Of a stretch of DNA of 39,027 nucleotides, positions 1 to 8,707 are shown in pieces. The notes under the pieces were generated by a model, which saw only the letters and a list, made by a program, of their open reading frames with translations, did no database searches and had not been told where the DNA came from. Made by a program: the position numbers and the translations under genes. Numbering within the stretch: position 1 is the first letter of the stretch; each line of letters opens with the position of its first letter. Where the stretch lies: assembly GCA_009695275.1 (NCBI GenBank), contig SIBF01000018.1, positions 1 to 39,027 on the forward strand. Direction: 5' to 3'. This DNA comes from Pedosphaera sp. (GTDB lineage Bacteria > Verrucomicrobiota > Verrucomicrobiia > Limisphaerales > F1-12-MAGs170).

Positions 1-325
1 AAGGTCAGGAAAAAGAAGTGGGTCGTTTGAACAGTCTGTCATGCTCGAAATGAAAGCCAGTGCAGTGCCAATCCCTTTGATAAACCTAGCGCAATTGCAC
101 TTTTCTCTCTCCGTTTTCCGCCAGGCTATGATCGATCCGGGCTAAAGGCAATGGGTTGTCATGCCGCGCCAACTGCGCATCGAATATCCCGGCGTCAGGC
201 TGTTGTGGATGAATTAACCTGTCACATTCATCTTCCTTTGGAATTGCCCGCTCTTCCGAATTCCCAGGTTTGCGTCTTGGGAAATTCCACAACAATAAAC
301 AAGTATCAACAATCACCTGATCCGT
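1..325. other. Left-edge stretch with no recognised gene
   Basis: Short open frames exist on both strands here, but none has a recognisable protein or a convincing start. The segment ends at the start of the GlcG/HbpS-like reading frame and must hold that gene's upstream region. No clear promoter, hairpin or RNA gene was identified by eye. Confidence 0.5.
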
Positions 326-1177
326 ATGAATTCACGTATCCTCACCTCATCCGCATCCCTTGCCCTGGCGATGCTCGTTGCCACCTCCGCAGGTGCCGGC
401 GAAGGAAAGTCCGAAGGCAGGTCCGAGGGCAACTCCGAAGGACGCTTCGAAGCCCGGTTCACCTGCAAGGGCCTGCCCACTCATGCCGAATTGACCAAGG
501 CACTCAAAGACGTCGTTACCGAAGGCGTCAACAGCGGGTTTGGCCTGAACATGTGGGCCACGATCGTCAATCGCGATGGCGAAGTGTGTTCCGTTACCTT
601 CTCCGGCAAGGACCGTGGTGATCAATGGCCGGGCAGTCGCGTCATCTCCGCCCAAAAGGCAAATACATCCAACGCCTTCAGCCTTCCAGGGCTGGCCCTC
701 TCCACCGCCAACCTCTACAGTGCCGTGCAACCGGGGGGAACCCTCTTCGGATTGCAGCACAGTAACCCTGTGGATACCGGCGCAGCCTACAAAGGTCCGT
801 CGGAAAATTAAGGCAAGCCCAACGACCCCTTGGCGGGGGAAAAGATAGGTGGAGTGAATGTCTTTGGCGGCGGCCTCGCCCTTTATGACAAAGACGGCAA
901 ACTCCTCGGTGCCATCGGCGTCAGCGGCGATACCTCCTGCACCGACCACATCATCGCCTGGAAAATCCGCCATGCATTACACCTGGACTACGTACCTGCC
1001 GGTGTCAGCGCAACCGGGTATGACAACATCGTCCACGACATCGTTGACGACGGTAATGGTCACAAAGTAAGCCCGAGTGCCTGGGGACATCCCGAGTGCT
1101 ACGGACCGGACAATGAGAAGGAGAAAGGCACCGCAGCCGACCTCCCCATGAAATTCCCTATTCGTAAGAAGTTGTAA
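326..1177 (+). pseudogene. GlcG/HbpS (DUF336) haem-degrading-family protein, broken by an in-frame TAA
   Basis: Translation from the ATG at 326 gives a signal peptide (about residues 1-24, ending SAGAG). A GlcG/HbpS-type domain follows: a 'TCKGLPTHAELTKAL' start, a 'MWATIVNRDGEVC' strand, and then GGVNVFGGGLALYDKDGKLLG and GVSGDTSCTDHIIAWKIRH. A TAA at 809-811 interrupts it after 'GPSEN'. The codons on both sides are in the same frame and both belong to the family, so the intact product would be about 283 residues with a single sense codon turned into a stop. Tyrosine (TAT/TAC) or another codon one change away from TAA is plausible. Family members are exported or cytoplasmic haem- or corrinoid-associated proteins of loosely defined function. 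A terminator follows at once, so this was a single-gene unit. The alternatives are a sequencing error or re-initiation at GTG/TTG-type starts near 830. Confidence 0.85.
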
Positions 1178-1207
1178 TACGACCTTTCAACCCAGATTCC
1201 CCCACGA

Positions 1208-1240
1208 CGCGCCCGGTGATTTCGATCACGGGCGCGTTTT
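1208..1240 (+). terminator. Rho-independent terminator after the GlcG-like gene
   Basis: A 7-bp GC stem (CGCGCCC/GGGCGCG) extends through a bulged G into GTGAT/ATCAC. It is closed by a TTCG loop and followed by TTTT at 1237-1240, with a further T-rich run just after. It lies 31 bases after the stop codon at 1177, on the strand of that gene. This is the clearest intrinsic terminator in the window. Confidence 0.85.
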
Positions 1241-1349
1241 ACTTTTGGCCTTGTTGTGCAGACATAGAGAGGTTCAGGTCAATGCAGCGCCTATTAATTC
1301 ACAAGTCTTGGTTCGACGAAAAGGCTGAGATGGTGGATTATCAACGTCC

Positions 1350-2390
1350 ATGAACCGCCGCAAATTCCTCGCTTCCACTGGCGTCGCTCTCACGGCCTTC
1401 CCGGCTGCATTGTGCGCCGCTGACGCTCCCGCGAAATCAAGAATTCGAGTCGGCTTTCTCGGCGCGTCTTACTCGCACGCGGTGGACAAGTTGAAGTTTA
1501 TCCTCGCGTCGCCGGACTGGGAGCTGGTCGGCGTGTGGGACGAGTCGGACGCGGGACGCGAGACGTGCCGCAAACTCGGCGCGCGGATGGTTCCACAAAC
1601 GGAAGTGCTGGACCACGGCGAGGTCGTGTTCGTTGAGTCGGACATTCGCGACCACGCGAAGCACGCGTTGCTGGCGTTGCGCGCGGGGCTGCATGTCCAT
1701 GTCGAGAAACCGCCGGCCACGACGCTGGCCGAGATGCGTGAAATCGTGTCGCTGGCGCGCGATAAGAAACTTCTGCTCCAGACTGGCTACATGTGGCGGC
1801 ACCATCCGGGCTTCAACGCGATTATCGAGGCGGCGCGACAGGGCTGGTTCGGCAACGTCTTCATGGTGCGCGGTCACATCGCCAACAATCTCGCTGCTGC
1901 GCGCCGACCCGAATGGGCGGAGTTCAAGGGCGGCGGCATGTTTGAGCAAGGCTCGCATCTCCTGGACGTGATGGTGCGGCTGCTTGGCCGGCCAAAGAAC
2001 GTCACGCCGTTCACGCGGCATCACGGCGCGTTCGCCGACAAGTTGAACGACAACAACGTCGCCGTGCTGGAGTTCGACCGCGCGCTGGCCGTGCTCACCA
2101 ATTCGACGATGCAATCCACCCCAACGCCGGCACGAAGTTTTGAAGTGCTGGGCACGAATGGTTCGGCAGTCCTCCAACCGATCGAGCCGCCGGAATTGAA
2201 GCTCGAATTCACCAAAGCCGCTGGTCCTTACGCCGCTGGTGTTCAGACCGTGCCGTTGAAGTACCGGCGATACGAAGGTGACTTTGCCGAATTCGTCGCC
2301 GCCTTGCGTGGTGGACGCGCGTTCGCCGTGGATATCGACACTGAATTGCTTGTGCAGGAAACGCTGCTGCGTGTGTGCGGCATGATGTGA
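1350..2390 (+). CDS. Gfo/Idh/MocA-family oxidoreductase, Tat-exported
   Basis: The 346-residue protein starts with a twin-arginine-like leader (NRRKFLAS, residues 2-9) and a hydrophobic stretch to about residue 23. An N-terminal Rossmann fold follows (VGFLGAS, 34-40), with the family's EKP motif at 119-121, where the lysine is the usual catalytic or dinucleotide-positioning residue. The C-terminal alpha/beta domain has GGGMFEQGSH at 194-203, which resembles the family's GGGxLxDxGxH motif with D replaced by E. The family oxidises or reduces sugars and sugar derivatives with NAD(P). Substrate cannot be told from sequence. Export by Tat with the cofactor already bound is a pattern known in PVC bacteria. 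The gene converges on the flavoprotein gene that ends at 2466. No strong Shine-Dalgarno precedes the ATG. Confidence 0.9.
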   Translation: MNRRKFLASTGVALTAFPAALCAADAPAKSRIRVGFLGASYSHAVDKLKFILASPDWELVGVWDESDAGRETCRKLGARMVPQTEVLDHGEVVFVESDIRDHAKHALLALRAGLHVHVEKPPATTLAEMREIVSLARDKKLLLQTGYMWRHHPGFNAIIEAARQGWFGNVFMVRGHIANNLAAARRPEWAEFKGGGMFEQGSHLLDVMVRLLGRPKNVTPFTRHHGAFADKLNDNNVAVLEFDRALAVLTNSTMQSTPTPARSFEVLGTNGSAVLQPIEPPELKLEFTKAAGPYAAGVQTVPLKYRRYEGDFAEFVAALRGGRAFAVDIDTELLVQETLLRVCGMM

Positions 2391-2465
2391 TTGCCAATTT
2401 CTGGGTGAATGGGGCTTTGTCGTTCTGTTGGGGCAGCAGCGCCTTCCAATAGCGAAAGCCGTCCT

Positions 2466-4067
2466 TCAGAGCGCGGCCAGTGCCTGCTCCGCATCCGGCG
2501 GATTCCACCAGATTCCTTTGCCGAGATCCGCAGCAATGACTCGCGCTGCGTTGTAGCCGCACAGTCCGGTGACATTGCCTCCGGGGTGCGTGGAGCCGCC
2601 GCACAAATAGAGGCCCGGCACCGGGGTGCGATAACATCCTGCGCCCTCGAACGGACGGTTGTATCCAATCTGGCCGTTGGCAAAGCTGCCGACCAGCAAG
2701 TCTCCGCCTGTCATGTTCGGCAATGTCCGCACGGTGTCCAGAGCGGAGCGCGTGAAGGAGTCCAGCACGCCCTCCGCGAGGTTTGGCGCAAACTCGGTCC
2801 ATGTCGCGAGCAGGCGGCGGCCATGCGCGTCCTTCTCCGCGTCCCAGTTGCGCGCATCGCCGCGCAAGGCGTAGGGCAGTTTCTCCCAAAGGAAGGCGAC
2901 GTGTTGACCGGGCGGCACCTGCGAAGGATCGAAGAGCGACGGGCAAGCACCCCAGGCGACCGTTGGCGGAATCTCGCCCCGCTCATGCGCGGCCACGATG
3001 TCGTGGAATTGTCCGAATCGCTCCAAGCCCACGATGAACATGAACGCGCGCTCCAGGTCTGGACGCTGCGCGGCCGCCTGCCAGCGTGGCGGCTCCTTGA
3101 GCGCGACGTTCAGAGCGAAGAGCGGTGCCAGCAGATTATATCGGAAACCTTCGGCCTGGGCGCGGACCTTGGCGGGAACAGAGTCGGTCGAGAGTAAATC
3201 AATGAACGTCTGTTGCGGATTCAAGCCGGAGACAACGATGTCAGCGGTGAGTTGTTCTCCAGTGCCGAGTTCGACGCCGGTCGCGTGGCCGTTGCGCACG
3301 AGGATTTGCCTTAGTTCGACGCCGCAGCGGATTTCTCCGCCATGCCCGGTGATGTCTGTGACGAGGCCATGGGCGAGTGCGCCGGAGCCGCCGACACACA
3401 TCTGGGCCTTGGTCGGCGAGGCGAGCAGAGCGGGGATGCTGTGGCCAAAACCGCGCTGGCGCAGATCCACCTCCCGCAGGCCGTTGAAGAACAGCAACCC
3501 CGCGCGGATTGTGTCGTGTTCGAAATTTTGAACGACCCATTCCAGCGGCGAGAGCGCGGAAACTTCGAGCAGACGATGGCCTAGTTTCGACTGCGAGAGC
3601 AATGCCCGGCGGCGGGCCGGCTCCAACGGCGGGGACTGCGCCTCGGGAATCAGGATTTGCTCGACGATCGGCCGGAATTCCTCGGTCCAGCGACGCAGGG
3701 CGTCGGCGTCCTTCCGCGAGAACTGGACGAACGACGCGACGGTGCGCTCGAAATCCGTCCACCATTCAAGCGCGCGGCCATCCCGGAGCAGCATCGCCAC
3801 GTTCAGTTCCGGCTCCAGGTACCGCACGCCGTGGCGCTCCAGTTCGAGATCGCGAAACCATGGCATCCGCGTGATGGCGCGATGGAAGAACGAGTGCGGG
3901 TGATGGGTGAACCCGGGAAGGCGCGGGTTGGTCATCGTGCGCAGGCCGCCGCCTGGCTCCGGCTCCCGATCGAGCGCCAGCGTGCGCAGGCCGCAACGCG
4001 AGAGGTAGGCCTGGAGCACCAGTGCATTATGGCCGGCGCCAAGGATGAGGATGTCGTAGTGGGGCAT
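2466..4067 (-). CDS. Phytoene-dehydrogenase-like FAD/NAD(P) oxidoreductase (PYROXD2-like)
   Basis: The 533-residue protein begins MPHYDILILGAGHNALV, an FAD-binding Rossmann motif in the first 15 residues. It ends with the typical C-terminal FAD motif of the phytoene desaturase/amine oxidase superfamily (PGLYLCGGSTHPGGNVTG then GYNAARV). This type is closer to the PYROXD2-like branch than to true carotenoid desaturases, and no carotenoid genes are nearby. The reading frame stays open upstream to 4388, but that part overlaps the neighbouring enolase-superfamily gene and does not look like this family. The ATG at 4067 starts exactly at the Rossmann strand and leaves a 26-base gap, so it was chosen. 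It is the last gene of a minus-strand run and is probably co-transcribed with the gene ending at 4094. Substrate unknown. Confidence 0.88.
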   Translation of the reverse strand: MPHYDILILGAGHNALVLQAYLSRCGLRTLALDREPEPGGGLRTMTNPRLPGFTHHPHSFFHRAITRMPWFRDLELERHGVRYLEPELNVAMLLRDGRALEWWTDFERTVASFVQFSRKDADALRRWTEEFRPIVEQILIPEAQSPPLEPARRRALLSQSKLGHRLLEVSALSPLEWVVQNFEHDTIRAGLLFFNGLREVDLRQRGFGHSIPALLASPTKAQMCVGGSGALAHGLVTDITGHGGEIRCGVELRQILVRNGHATGVELGTGEQLTADIVVSGLNPQQTFIDLLSTDSVPAKVRAQAEGFRYNLLAPLFALNVALKEPPRWQAAAQRPDLERAFMFIVGLERFGQFHDIVAAHERGEIPPTVAWGACPSLFDPSQVPPGQHVAFLWEKLPYALRGDARNWDAEKDAHGRRLLATWTEFAPNLAEGVLDSFTRSALDTVRTLPNMTGGDLLVGSFANGQIGYNRPFEGAGCYRTPVPGLYLCGGSTHPGGNVTGLCGYNAARVIAADLGKGIWWNPPDAEQALAAL

Positions 4068-4093
4068 TGTTGCGTCAGTCCATCGCTGGCTTG

Positions 4094-5527
4094 TCACGGC
4101 ATCGGCTGTCGCTCGAACTGCGAGGCATCGAAGAGGGGTGCCACTCCGAGCGGCGCGGTGTTCACCGAGCCCAGGGCCACGCGGCCCTCGCGGAGGTGCA
4201 GGCAGGCAAAGCCTTCGGGATGGCGTGTGTAAAGATCGCCGTGCGCCGCGAGCACCGTGTCCTGCCAGTCCGCCGGCCACATGCTCAACCCGCGATAGTA
4301 GTGATGTCCGTTGCGTTCGACATGCTCGATGCCAAGCAACGCCATCATCGCCAGATCCTGAAGCAGCGCCACCGGGCCGAGGTTGCACAAATCCTCGCCT
4401 GTGAGCACCACTCGTTGGCCCTCCCGCCGTCGCTTTTCAAGCAGGCACGCGTTCGCAATGCCCTTCACGATGCCTTTGCAGTTCTTGTGGCTCGTACCGG
4501 AGTAGCCGAGGACAAGCGCTCGTGGCAGATCTCCGAGCGCGCCGTCTGATTCGTCAATGATCAACTGTGGGTGATCCGGCCACGCGCGTAATGCCGCGCC
4601 CGTGTCATCGCTCAAAGCATGATCGCGATGCACTGGTTGCTCGACCACGATGATGCGCCGCCACAACTCCCGCAGCGAGGCATCACTCGCCGCCTTCTGC
4701 CAGAAGTCGCGGAACGCCTCGAAGCTCTTGAAATTCTCATTGCCATCCAGCGTAATAAAAAAATCTCCGCCGGTTTCGCGCAGCAGCAGGCGATTGATAT
4801 CGCGAAGCCGCCCCAAATCGCGTTCCACGTCGGCGAAAAGTTTTACTTTGAAATATCGCAAGCCGTGGTGGCGAATGGAGTTTTCCAAATCCTGTGGCAA
4901 TCCGTCGTCCACGCGTTCACCCGTTGGAATGTCCGCGAGCGACAACCCGTCACCCAGGCCGATGGTGTGCCGCACAATGCAGGATGACAGAGGCGCGGCG
5001 GGCAGGAGGTCGAATGGTTGGGCGTCGCCCAGTTCGGCGTAAATCTCGCCGAGTCGCAGGCCAAGCTGGTTCGTCGCGACTATGCGATGCAGTGGTTCGC
5101 CCGCGACCCGGCACAAAGCGTCGAGCACCGCACGTTCGACAAGACTCACGCCGAGATTCGCCAGCAACGGTGCGATGCTTCGGCCGTTCGCCCAGTCGCT
5201 TTGCTGGCGATACAACTCGCGCCAGAAATCAAAAAACGAAACCGGCGCCCGGGCGATTTGCTCCGCGAGTTTCGCCGCGTGGCTGATGACTTCGAGCATC
5301 CCGGGCAGATCCTGCTCGAAAGTCGTTGCCGGATCTTTCGTGAACCATTTTGGTGGCAAGCCTTCGGCACTGAGGCCGAAGCTTGAATGTCCGGACACCG
5401 TTACCGTCGTCCGCACGAACAGATGCGGCACTTCCGTCATGCTCGCGATGCCGTAGCGAAACGGAAACCGCGTGCGAGTGCGTAGCACGAAGAACTCGAA
5501 GGTCGAGAGAGTGAAGCGGTCGGTCAT
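4094..5527 (-). CDS. Enolase-superfamily protein (mandelate racemase/muconate lactonizing-like)
   Basis: The 477-residue protein carries the enolase-superfamily barrel signature in order: FKVKL with KxK (Lys227, Lys229), metal ligands Asp261 (TLDGNEN), Glu296 (VVEQP) and Asp325 (IDESDG), and a second lysine-bearing strand SHKNCKG (Lys348). The pattern resembles the MLE/dipeptide-epimerase side of the superfamily, but the protein is about 100 residues longer than most members and no specific reaction can be assigned. It has no export signal, unlike the two other enolase-superfamily proteins in this run. The start at 5527 is an ATG with no other gene upstream for about 55 bases. It lies 26 bases before the flavoprotein gene, which suggests shared transcription. 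Confidence 0.85.
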   Translation of the reverse strand: MTDRFTLSTFEFFVLRTRTRFPFRYGIASMTEVPHLFVRTTVTVSGHSSFGLSAEGLPPKWFTKDPATTFEQDLPGMLEVISHAAKLAEQIARAPVSFFDFWRELYRQQSDWANGRSIAPLLANLGVSLVERAVLDALCRVAGEPLHRIVATNQLGLRLGEIYAELGDAQPFDLLPAAPLSSCIVRHTIGLGDGLSLADIPTGERVDDGLPQDLENSIRHHGLRYFKVKLFADVERDLGRLRDINRLLLRETGGDFFITLDGNENFKSFEAFRDFWQKAASDASLRELWRRIIVVEQPVHRDHALSDDTGAALRAWPDHPQLIIDESDGALGDLPRALVLGYSGTSHKNCKGIVKGIANACLLEKRRREGQRVVLTGEDLCNLGPVALLQDLAMMALLGIEHVERNGHHYYRGLSMWPADWQDTVLAAHGDLYTRHPEGFACLHLREGRVALGSVNTAPLGVAPLFDASQFERQPMP

Positions 5528-5583
5528 GCGTCAATAGTGTTCGTTTGAATGAGCCTGTTGTAACATCCGCGCGCTATCAACTT

Positions 5584-5940
5584 TCAGGTCCAATCCGGCT
5601 CTCGCACACGAATCCGATGAATTTCCACGGTGACGAGGCAGCCTCGCTTGAGATCGGCAGTGTATTTCTCCAAGGCAGTGAGGCAGAAAGGGAGTTCCTG
5701 TTCGGGGCGCAATTCAACCAAGCGGATGATCCCGCAGTGCCTATGGCGGCCCAGCACGGATAATGTTCCAAAATCCTTATCACGGGTGACAACCACTCGC
5801 TCCTGGTCCAACGCGATGCGGAGGATTTCCGAGTCTCCCGGGTCGGATGGCCAGTCGCCCACGAATTCCACGCGGTGCCCATCTCCTCGCAATCCGCCAG
5901 CGAGCCGTGCGCCAGCACAGAGGTCCACCAGGAGGTTCAT
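5584..5940 (-). CDS. DUF5615 PIN-like protein, probable toxin partner
   Basis: The 118-residue protein has the DUF5615 pattern: an N-terminal LLVDLCAG strand, a central 'DPGDSEILRIALDQERVVVTRDKDFG' region with acidic residues typical of PIN-like folds, and a 'GIIRLVEL' strand. Such proteins are usually the second gene of DUF433/DUF5615 pairs regarded as type II toxin-antitoxin-like modules, in which the PIN-like member is the presumed RNase. The ATG follows the stop of the DUF433 gene by three bases, so the two are translationally linked. The family's common start is LLxDENL; here Glu-Asn is replaced by Cys-Ala, so one acidic position may be missing and activity is uncertain. Confidence 0.85.
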   Translation of the reverse strand: MNLLVDLCAGARLAGGLRGDGHRVEFVGDWPSDPGDSEILRIALDQERVVVTRDKDFGTLSVLGRHRHCGIIRLVELRPEQELPFCLTALEKYTADLKRGCLVTVEIHRIRVREPDWT

Positions 5941-5943
5941 CGG

Positions 5944-6195
5944 CTAAGCTTCGGGAGCAACAAGCGCTGGCTCCGTCCGCTCGGCGGCCACCATCCGCTT
6001 GGCATAGAGCAGGCAAGCCTGCAGGTCCTCCGCTTCCAGCCATGGGAAGTCCTCAAGAATTGTTTGGGTGTCATGTCCCGCTGCCATGAGGCCGAGCACA
6101 TGTTCCACCGCGAGGCGACGACCCCGAATAATCGCTTTCCCTCCGAGAATCGCGGGATTGTAGGTTATCCGGGTCAGCGGGTCCATTTCTGTCAT
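5944..6195 (-). CDS. DUF433 protein, probable antitoxin partner
   Basis: The 83-residue protein matches the DUF433 pattern: ITYNPAILGGKAIIRGRRLAV, then a helical part (GHDTQTILEDFPWLEAEDLQACLLYA) that resembles a small winged-helix or MerR-like DNA-binding fold. It is the upstream gene of the pair with the PIN-like gene at 5584-5940, as is usual for the antitoxin. The ATG at 6195 was chosen because residues upstream in the same open frame do not belong to the family; the ATG four codons in (MDPL) is an alternative. DUF433 proteins are expected to bind the PIN-like partner and perhaps autoregulate the pair. Confidence 0.85.
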   Translation of the reverse strand: MTEMDPLTRITYNPAILGGKAIIRGRRLAVEHVLGLMAAGHDTQTILEDFPWLEAEDLQACLLYAKRMVAAERTEPALVAPEA

Positions 6196-6296
6196 GCCGA
6201 GAGCATAAACTTGGGCCCGGTTTTGTCGAGACGGTTGCCTCGAGGTGGAAAGGAGTTGCGTCATGAAATCGCTAATTCGTGAAAAGCACACCAGGA

Positions 6297-7310
6297 TCAG
6301 TGCCGCCCCAGATACAAATCGCGCCCCCTGGCCAACGCGGCGATTTTGCGGTCGGCGATCGAGCGCTTCAGCATCCAGAAACCGCAATCCGGATGCACGT
6401 AGCGTACGCGATCCGGCCCGAGCACCTTTTCCGCGCGCTCGATGGCGCGGGCGATTTCCTCCGGCGTCTCGATATGGTTCACCTTGATGTCCACCACGCC
6501 CAGGCCAAAGCCGATTCGCGCGTTCACTTCCTTGAGCGCGTCAAGATCGGAGTGAGGACGATGCGCGAGTTCGAGCACGAGATGATCGGTTCGCAAACTG
6601 TTGAGGAACGAAATCAAAACGGTCCAGTCCCCTTTTTGAATCGTTTGTCCGCCGTAATTACCGAAGCAGAAATGCACCGCCTTCTCGACGCGCACGGCAT
6701 CCAGCACCCGGTTGATGGCTTCGGCGGCAAGAGGGCCGTCGGCCGGATTGCCGGGAATGTTGGCTTCGTCCACCTGCACGCAGGCGCAATTTAGGTCGCC
6801 CACTTGCGCCGCGAGCGCGTCGGCAATGGCGAGGGTGAGTTTCGCGAAGTCGTGATAGTGCTCGTCGAGCAGGGTGCGGGCGAGCATGTAGGGACTGGTG
6901 AGCGTGAACTTGAATGGCCCGCCCGCCACGCTACCCGCGCGGGCGCAGTCTTCGGGCAGGTTCAAAATACCTTCGGTGATGGGGCCGGTGACAACTGCGG
7001 CGGGTTTGTTGCGAAAACGCATTTCTGTTTTGGCACGGAACGCCGCTGAATCGTGTCGGCCCACTTCACGCCGCACGCCGCCGAACTTGTGGACGAAATA
7101 CTCGATCATCCCGTTGGTGTCGGGATGATTCCCATCGAAGCGATACAGTTCGCCGTCGGTGGGCAGGTCAATGCCGGCCTGACGCTGAAGGTTGAACACG
7201 ACGCGCGTGGCGTCGAGCAACGCCTGCTCACTGGGCAGCGCGGCGAGCCAGTCCGGGACTGGATACGAGCCGACGGTGGTGGTGAGGATGCGGGGTCTGG
7301 CAGTTGTCAT
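6297..7310 (-). CDS. Core-MetE-like cobalamin-independent methyltransferase
   Basis: The 337-residue protein corresponds only to the C-terminal catalytic barrel of cobalamin-independent methionine synthase and lacks the N-terminal half of full-length MetE. It starts TTTVGSYPVP, as the barrel does. All four zinc ligands are visible: His213 and Cys215 (VHFCFGN), Glu247 (LVLELAHR) and Cys309 (HPDCGFW). A QVDEANIP strand matches the family's substrate pocket region. The likely reaction is zinc-activated thiol methylation, with homocysteine as a possible acceptor; the methyl donor is unknown for short forms like this. The ATG at 7310 was preferred over a TTG two codons upstream. It sits between the toxin-antitoxin-like pair and a dehydratase gene on the same strand. 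Confidence 0.85.
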   Translation of the reverse strand: MTTARPRILTTTVGSYPVPDWLAALPSEQALLDATRVVFNLQRQAGIDLPTDGELYRFDGNHPDTNGMIEYFVHKFGGVRREVGRHDSAAFRAKTEMRFRNKPAAVVTGPITEGILNLPEDCARAGSVAGGPFKFTLTSPYMLARTLLDEHYHDFAKLTLAIADALAAQVGDLNCACVQVDEANIPGNPADGPLAAEAINRVLDAVRVEKAVHFCFGNYGGQTIQKGDWTVLISFLNSLRTDHLVLELAHRPHSDLDALKEVNARIGFGLGVVDIKVNHIETPEEIARAIERAEKVLGPDRVRYVHPDCGFWMLKRSIADRKIAALARGRDLYLGRH

Positions 7311-7404
7311 ATTCAACGCGAATTCTCAATTCCACTGTATTTTAGAACGAACGCAGGGTCAGCGACGGCAGCCAGTTGTCGATGAACCATCCCGCTATTT
7401 CCTG

Positions 7405-8694
7405 TTACCAATCCACCACCGAGCCATCGTTCAGATCGTAGGTTTCGCGGTTGCGCCAGTCGTGATCGAGCTTGTCCGCGAGCAGGTTTTCGTCGAGCTC
7501 GATGCCGAGGCCGGGGCCTTCCGGGATTCTCACGTAGCCGTTCTCGACTTTGAATGGCTGCTTCACGTAGCCCTCCCCAAGGTTGACCTGTTCCTGGCAA
7601 AGGAAGTTGGGAACGGAGGCTGCAAGCTGGAGTCCTGCGGCAAGAGAGATTGGCCCGAGCGGATTGTGCGGCGCAACGGAGGCGTAATAACTCTCGGCCA
7701 TGCCCGCGATGAGGCGCGCTTCCATGATGCCTCCGGCGTGGCAAAGATCGGGCTGGAGGATGCTCGCGGCGCCTTTCTCAAGAATCTCGCGGAACCCCCA
7801 CTTGGTGAAGATGCGTTCGCCGGTGGCGATGGGCAGGTGTGTGCCGCGCGCGATCTCGGCCATCGCATCGACGTTCTGACACTGGACGGGTTCCTCGATG
7901 AACATGGGTTGGAAGGGTTCGAGTGCCTTGATGAGTAGCTTCGCGCTCTGAGGACTCATGGCTCCATGGAAATCAATGGCGATGTCCACGTCTTTGCCGC
8001 CCGCCTCACGCAAGGCGGCGAACGCTTCGGCCGCCGCGTCGATGAATTGCTTCGAGGCGATGATGCCGGACTGGGTGGAGTTCTTCGGGCCGGTCTTGAA
8101 CGCGGTGAAGCCCTGCGCCTTCTTCTCCTTGATCAACGCTGGCGTGCCCGCATGGGCATATACGCGAACGCGGTCGCGCGTCGGCCCGCCGAGCAATTCA
8201 TAAACTGGCACGCCGAGGAACTTGCCCTTGATGTCCCAGAGCGCCTGCTCGATGCCGCTGAGTGCGCTGGTGAGGATCGGTCCACCCCGATAAAACGCGT
8301 GGCGATAAATCGCCTGCCAATGATGAACGACGTTGCGCGGATCCTTGCCAATGAGGTAAGGCGCGATCTCATCGACGGCGGCGGCGCAGGTCTTGGCGCG
8401 GCCTTCGGTGATAGGCTCGCCAAGGCCGACGATGCCCGCGTCGGTGTGGATCTTGAGAAAGAGCCAGCGCGGTTTGACGAGGAACGTTTCCAGTTTGGTG
8501 ATGCGGAGCTTGGTCTTGAACTGAGGTGGCTTTCCCTGCGCTGGCGGTGGTGCGCTGCTGTAGGGATCAGTGGCGGCTTTCTCGGCAGCGGACGAGGTGC
8601 CGAGCCCGGCAGCGGCGACGCCGACGCCAGTGAAAACTTGCTTTAGGAATTTGCGACGTTGGACACGTGAGGATTTGGGTGTGGAGGTTTTCAT
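7405..8694 (-). CDS. DgoD-like enolase-superfamily dehydratase, Tat-exported
   Basis: The 429-residue protein has a Tat leader (VQRRKFLKQ, residues 11-19, then a hydrophobic Gly/Ala-rich stretch) followed by a barrel close to D-galactonate dehydratase. Visible features are RVRVYAHAG, Lys200 (AFKTGP), metal ligands Asp241 (AIDFHG, with His243), Glu267 (FIEEP) and Glu293 (TGER), then the Asp316-His319 strand (QPDLCHAGG) and His343 in APHNPLGPI. The superfamily removes water from an acid sugar after proton abstraction alpha to the carboxylate. Galactonate or another aldonate is likely but unproven. DgoD is normally cytoplasmic, so the leader is notable. The ATG at 8694 starts the Tat leader and lies 13 bases after the preceding gene's stop, so the two dehydratases are an operon. 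Confidence 0.88.
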   Translation of the reverse strand: MKTSTPKSSRVQRRKFLKQVFTGVGVAAAGLGTSSAAEKAATDPYSSAPPPAQGKPPQFKTKLRITKLETFLVKPRWLFLKIHTDAGIVGLGEPITEGRAKTCAAAVDEIAPYLIGKDPRNVVHHWQAIYRHAFYRGGPILTSALSGIEQALWDIKGKFLGVPVYELLGGPTRDRVRVYAHAGTPALIKEKKAQGFTAFKTGPKNSTQSGIIASKQFIDAAAEAFAALREAGGKDVDIAIDFHGAMSPQSAKLLIKALEPFQPMFIEEPVQCQNVDAMAEIARGTHLPIATGERIFTKWGFREILEKGAASILQPDLCHAGGIMEARLIAGMAESYYASVAPHNPLGPISLAAGLQLAASVPNFLCQEQVNLGEGYVKQPFKVENGYVRIPEGPGLGIELDENLLADKLDHDWRNRETYDLNDGSVVDW

Positions 8695-8707
8695 GGTGGT
8701 AAAAGTC

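Noticed and set aside
4068-4388. N-terminal extension of the flavoprotein to 640 residues
   Set aside because: The extra part lies inside the neighbouring enolase-superfamily gene and does not resemble the family, whose FAD strand begins at the ATG at 4067.
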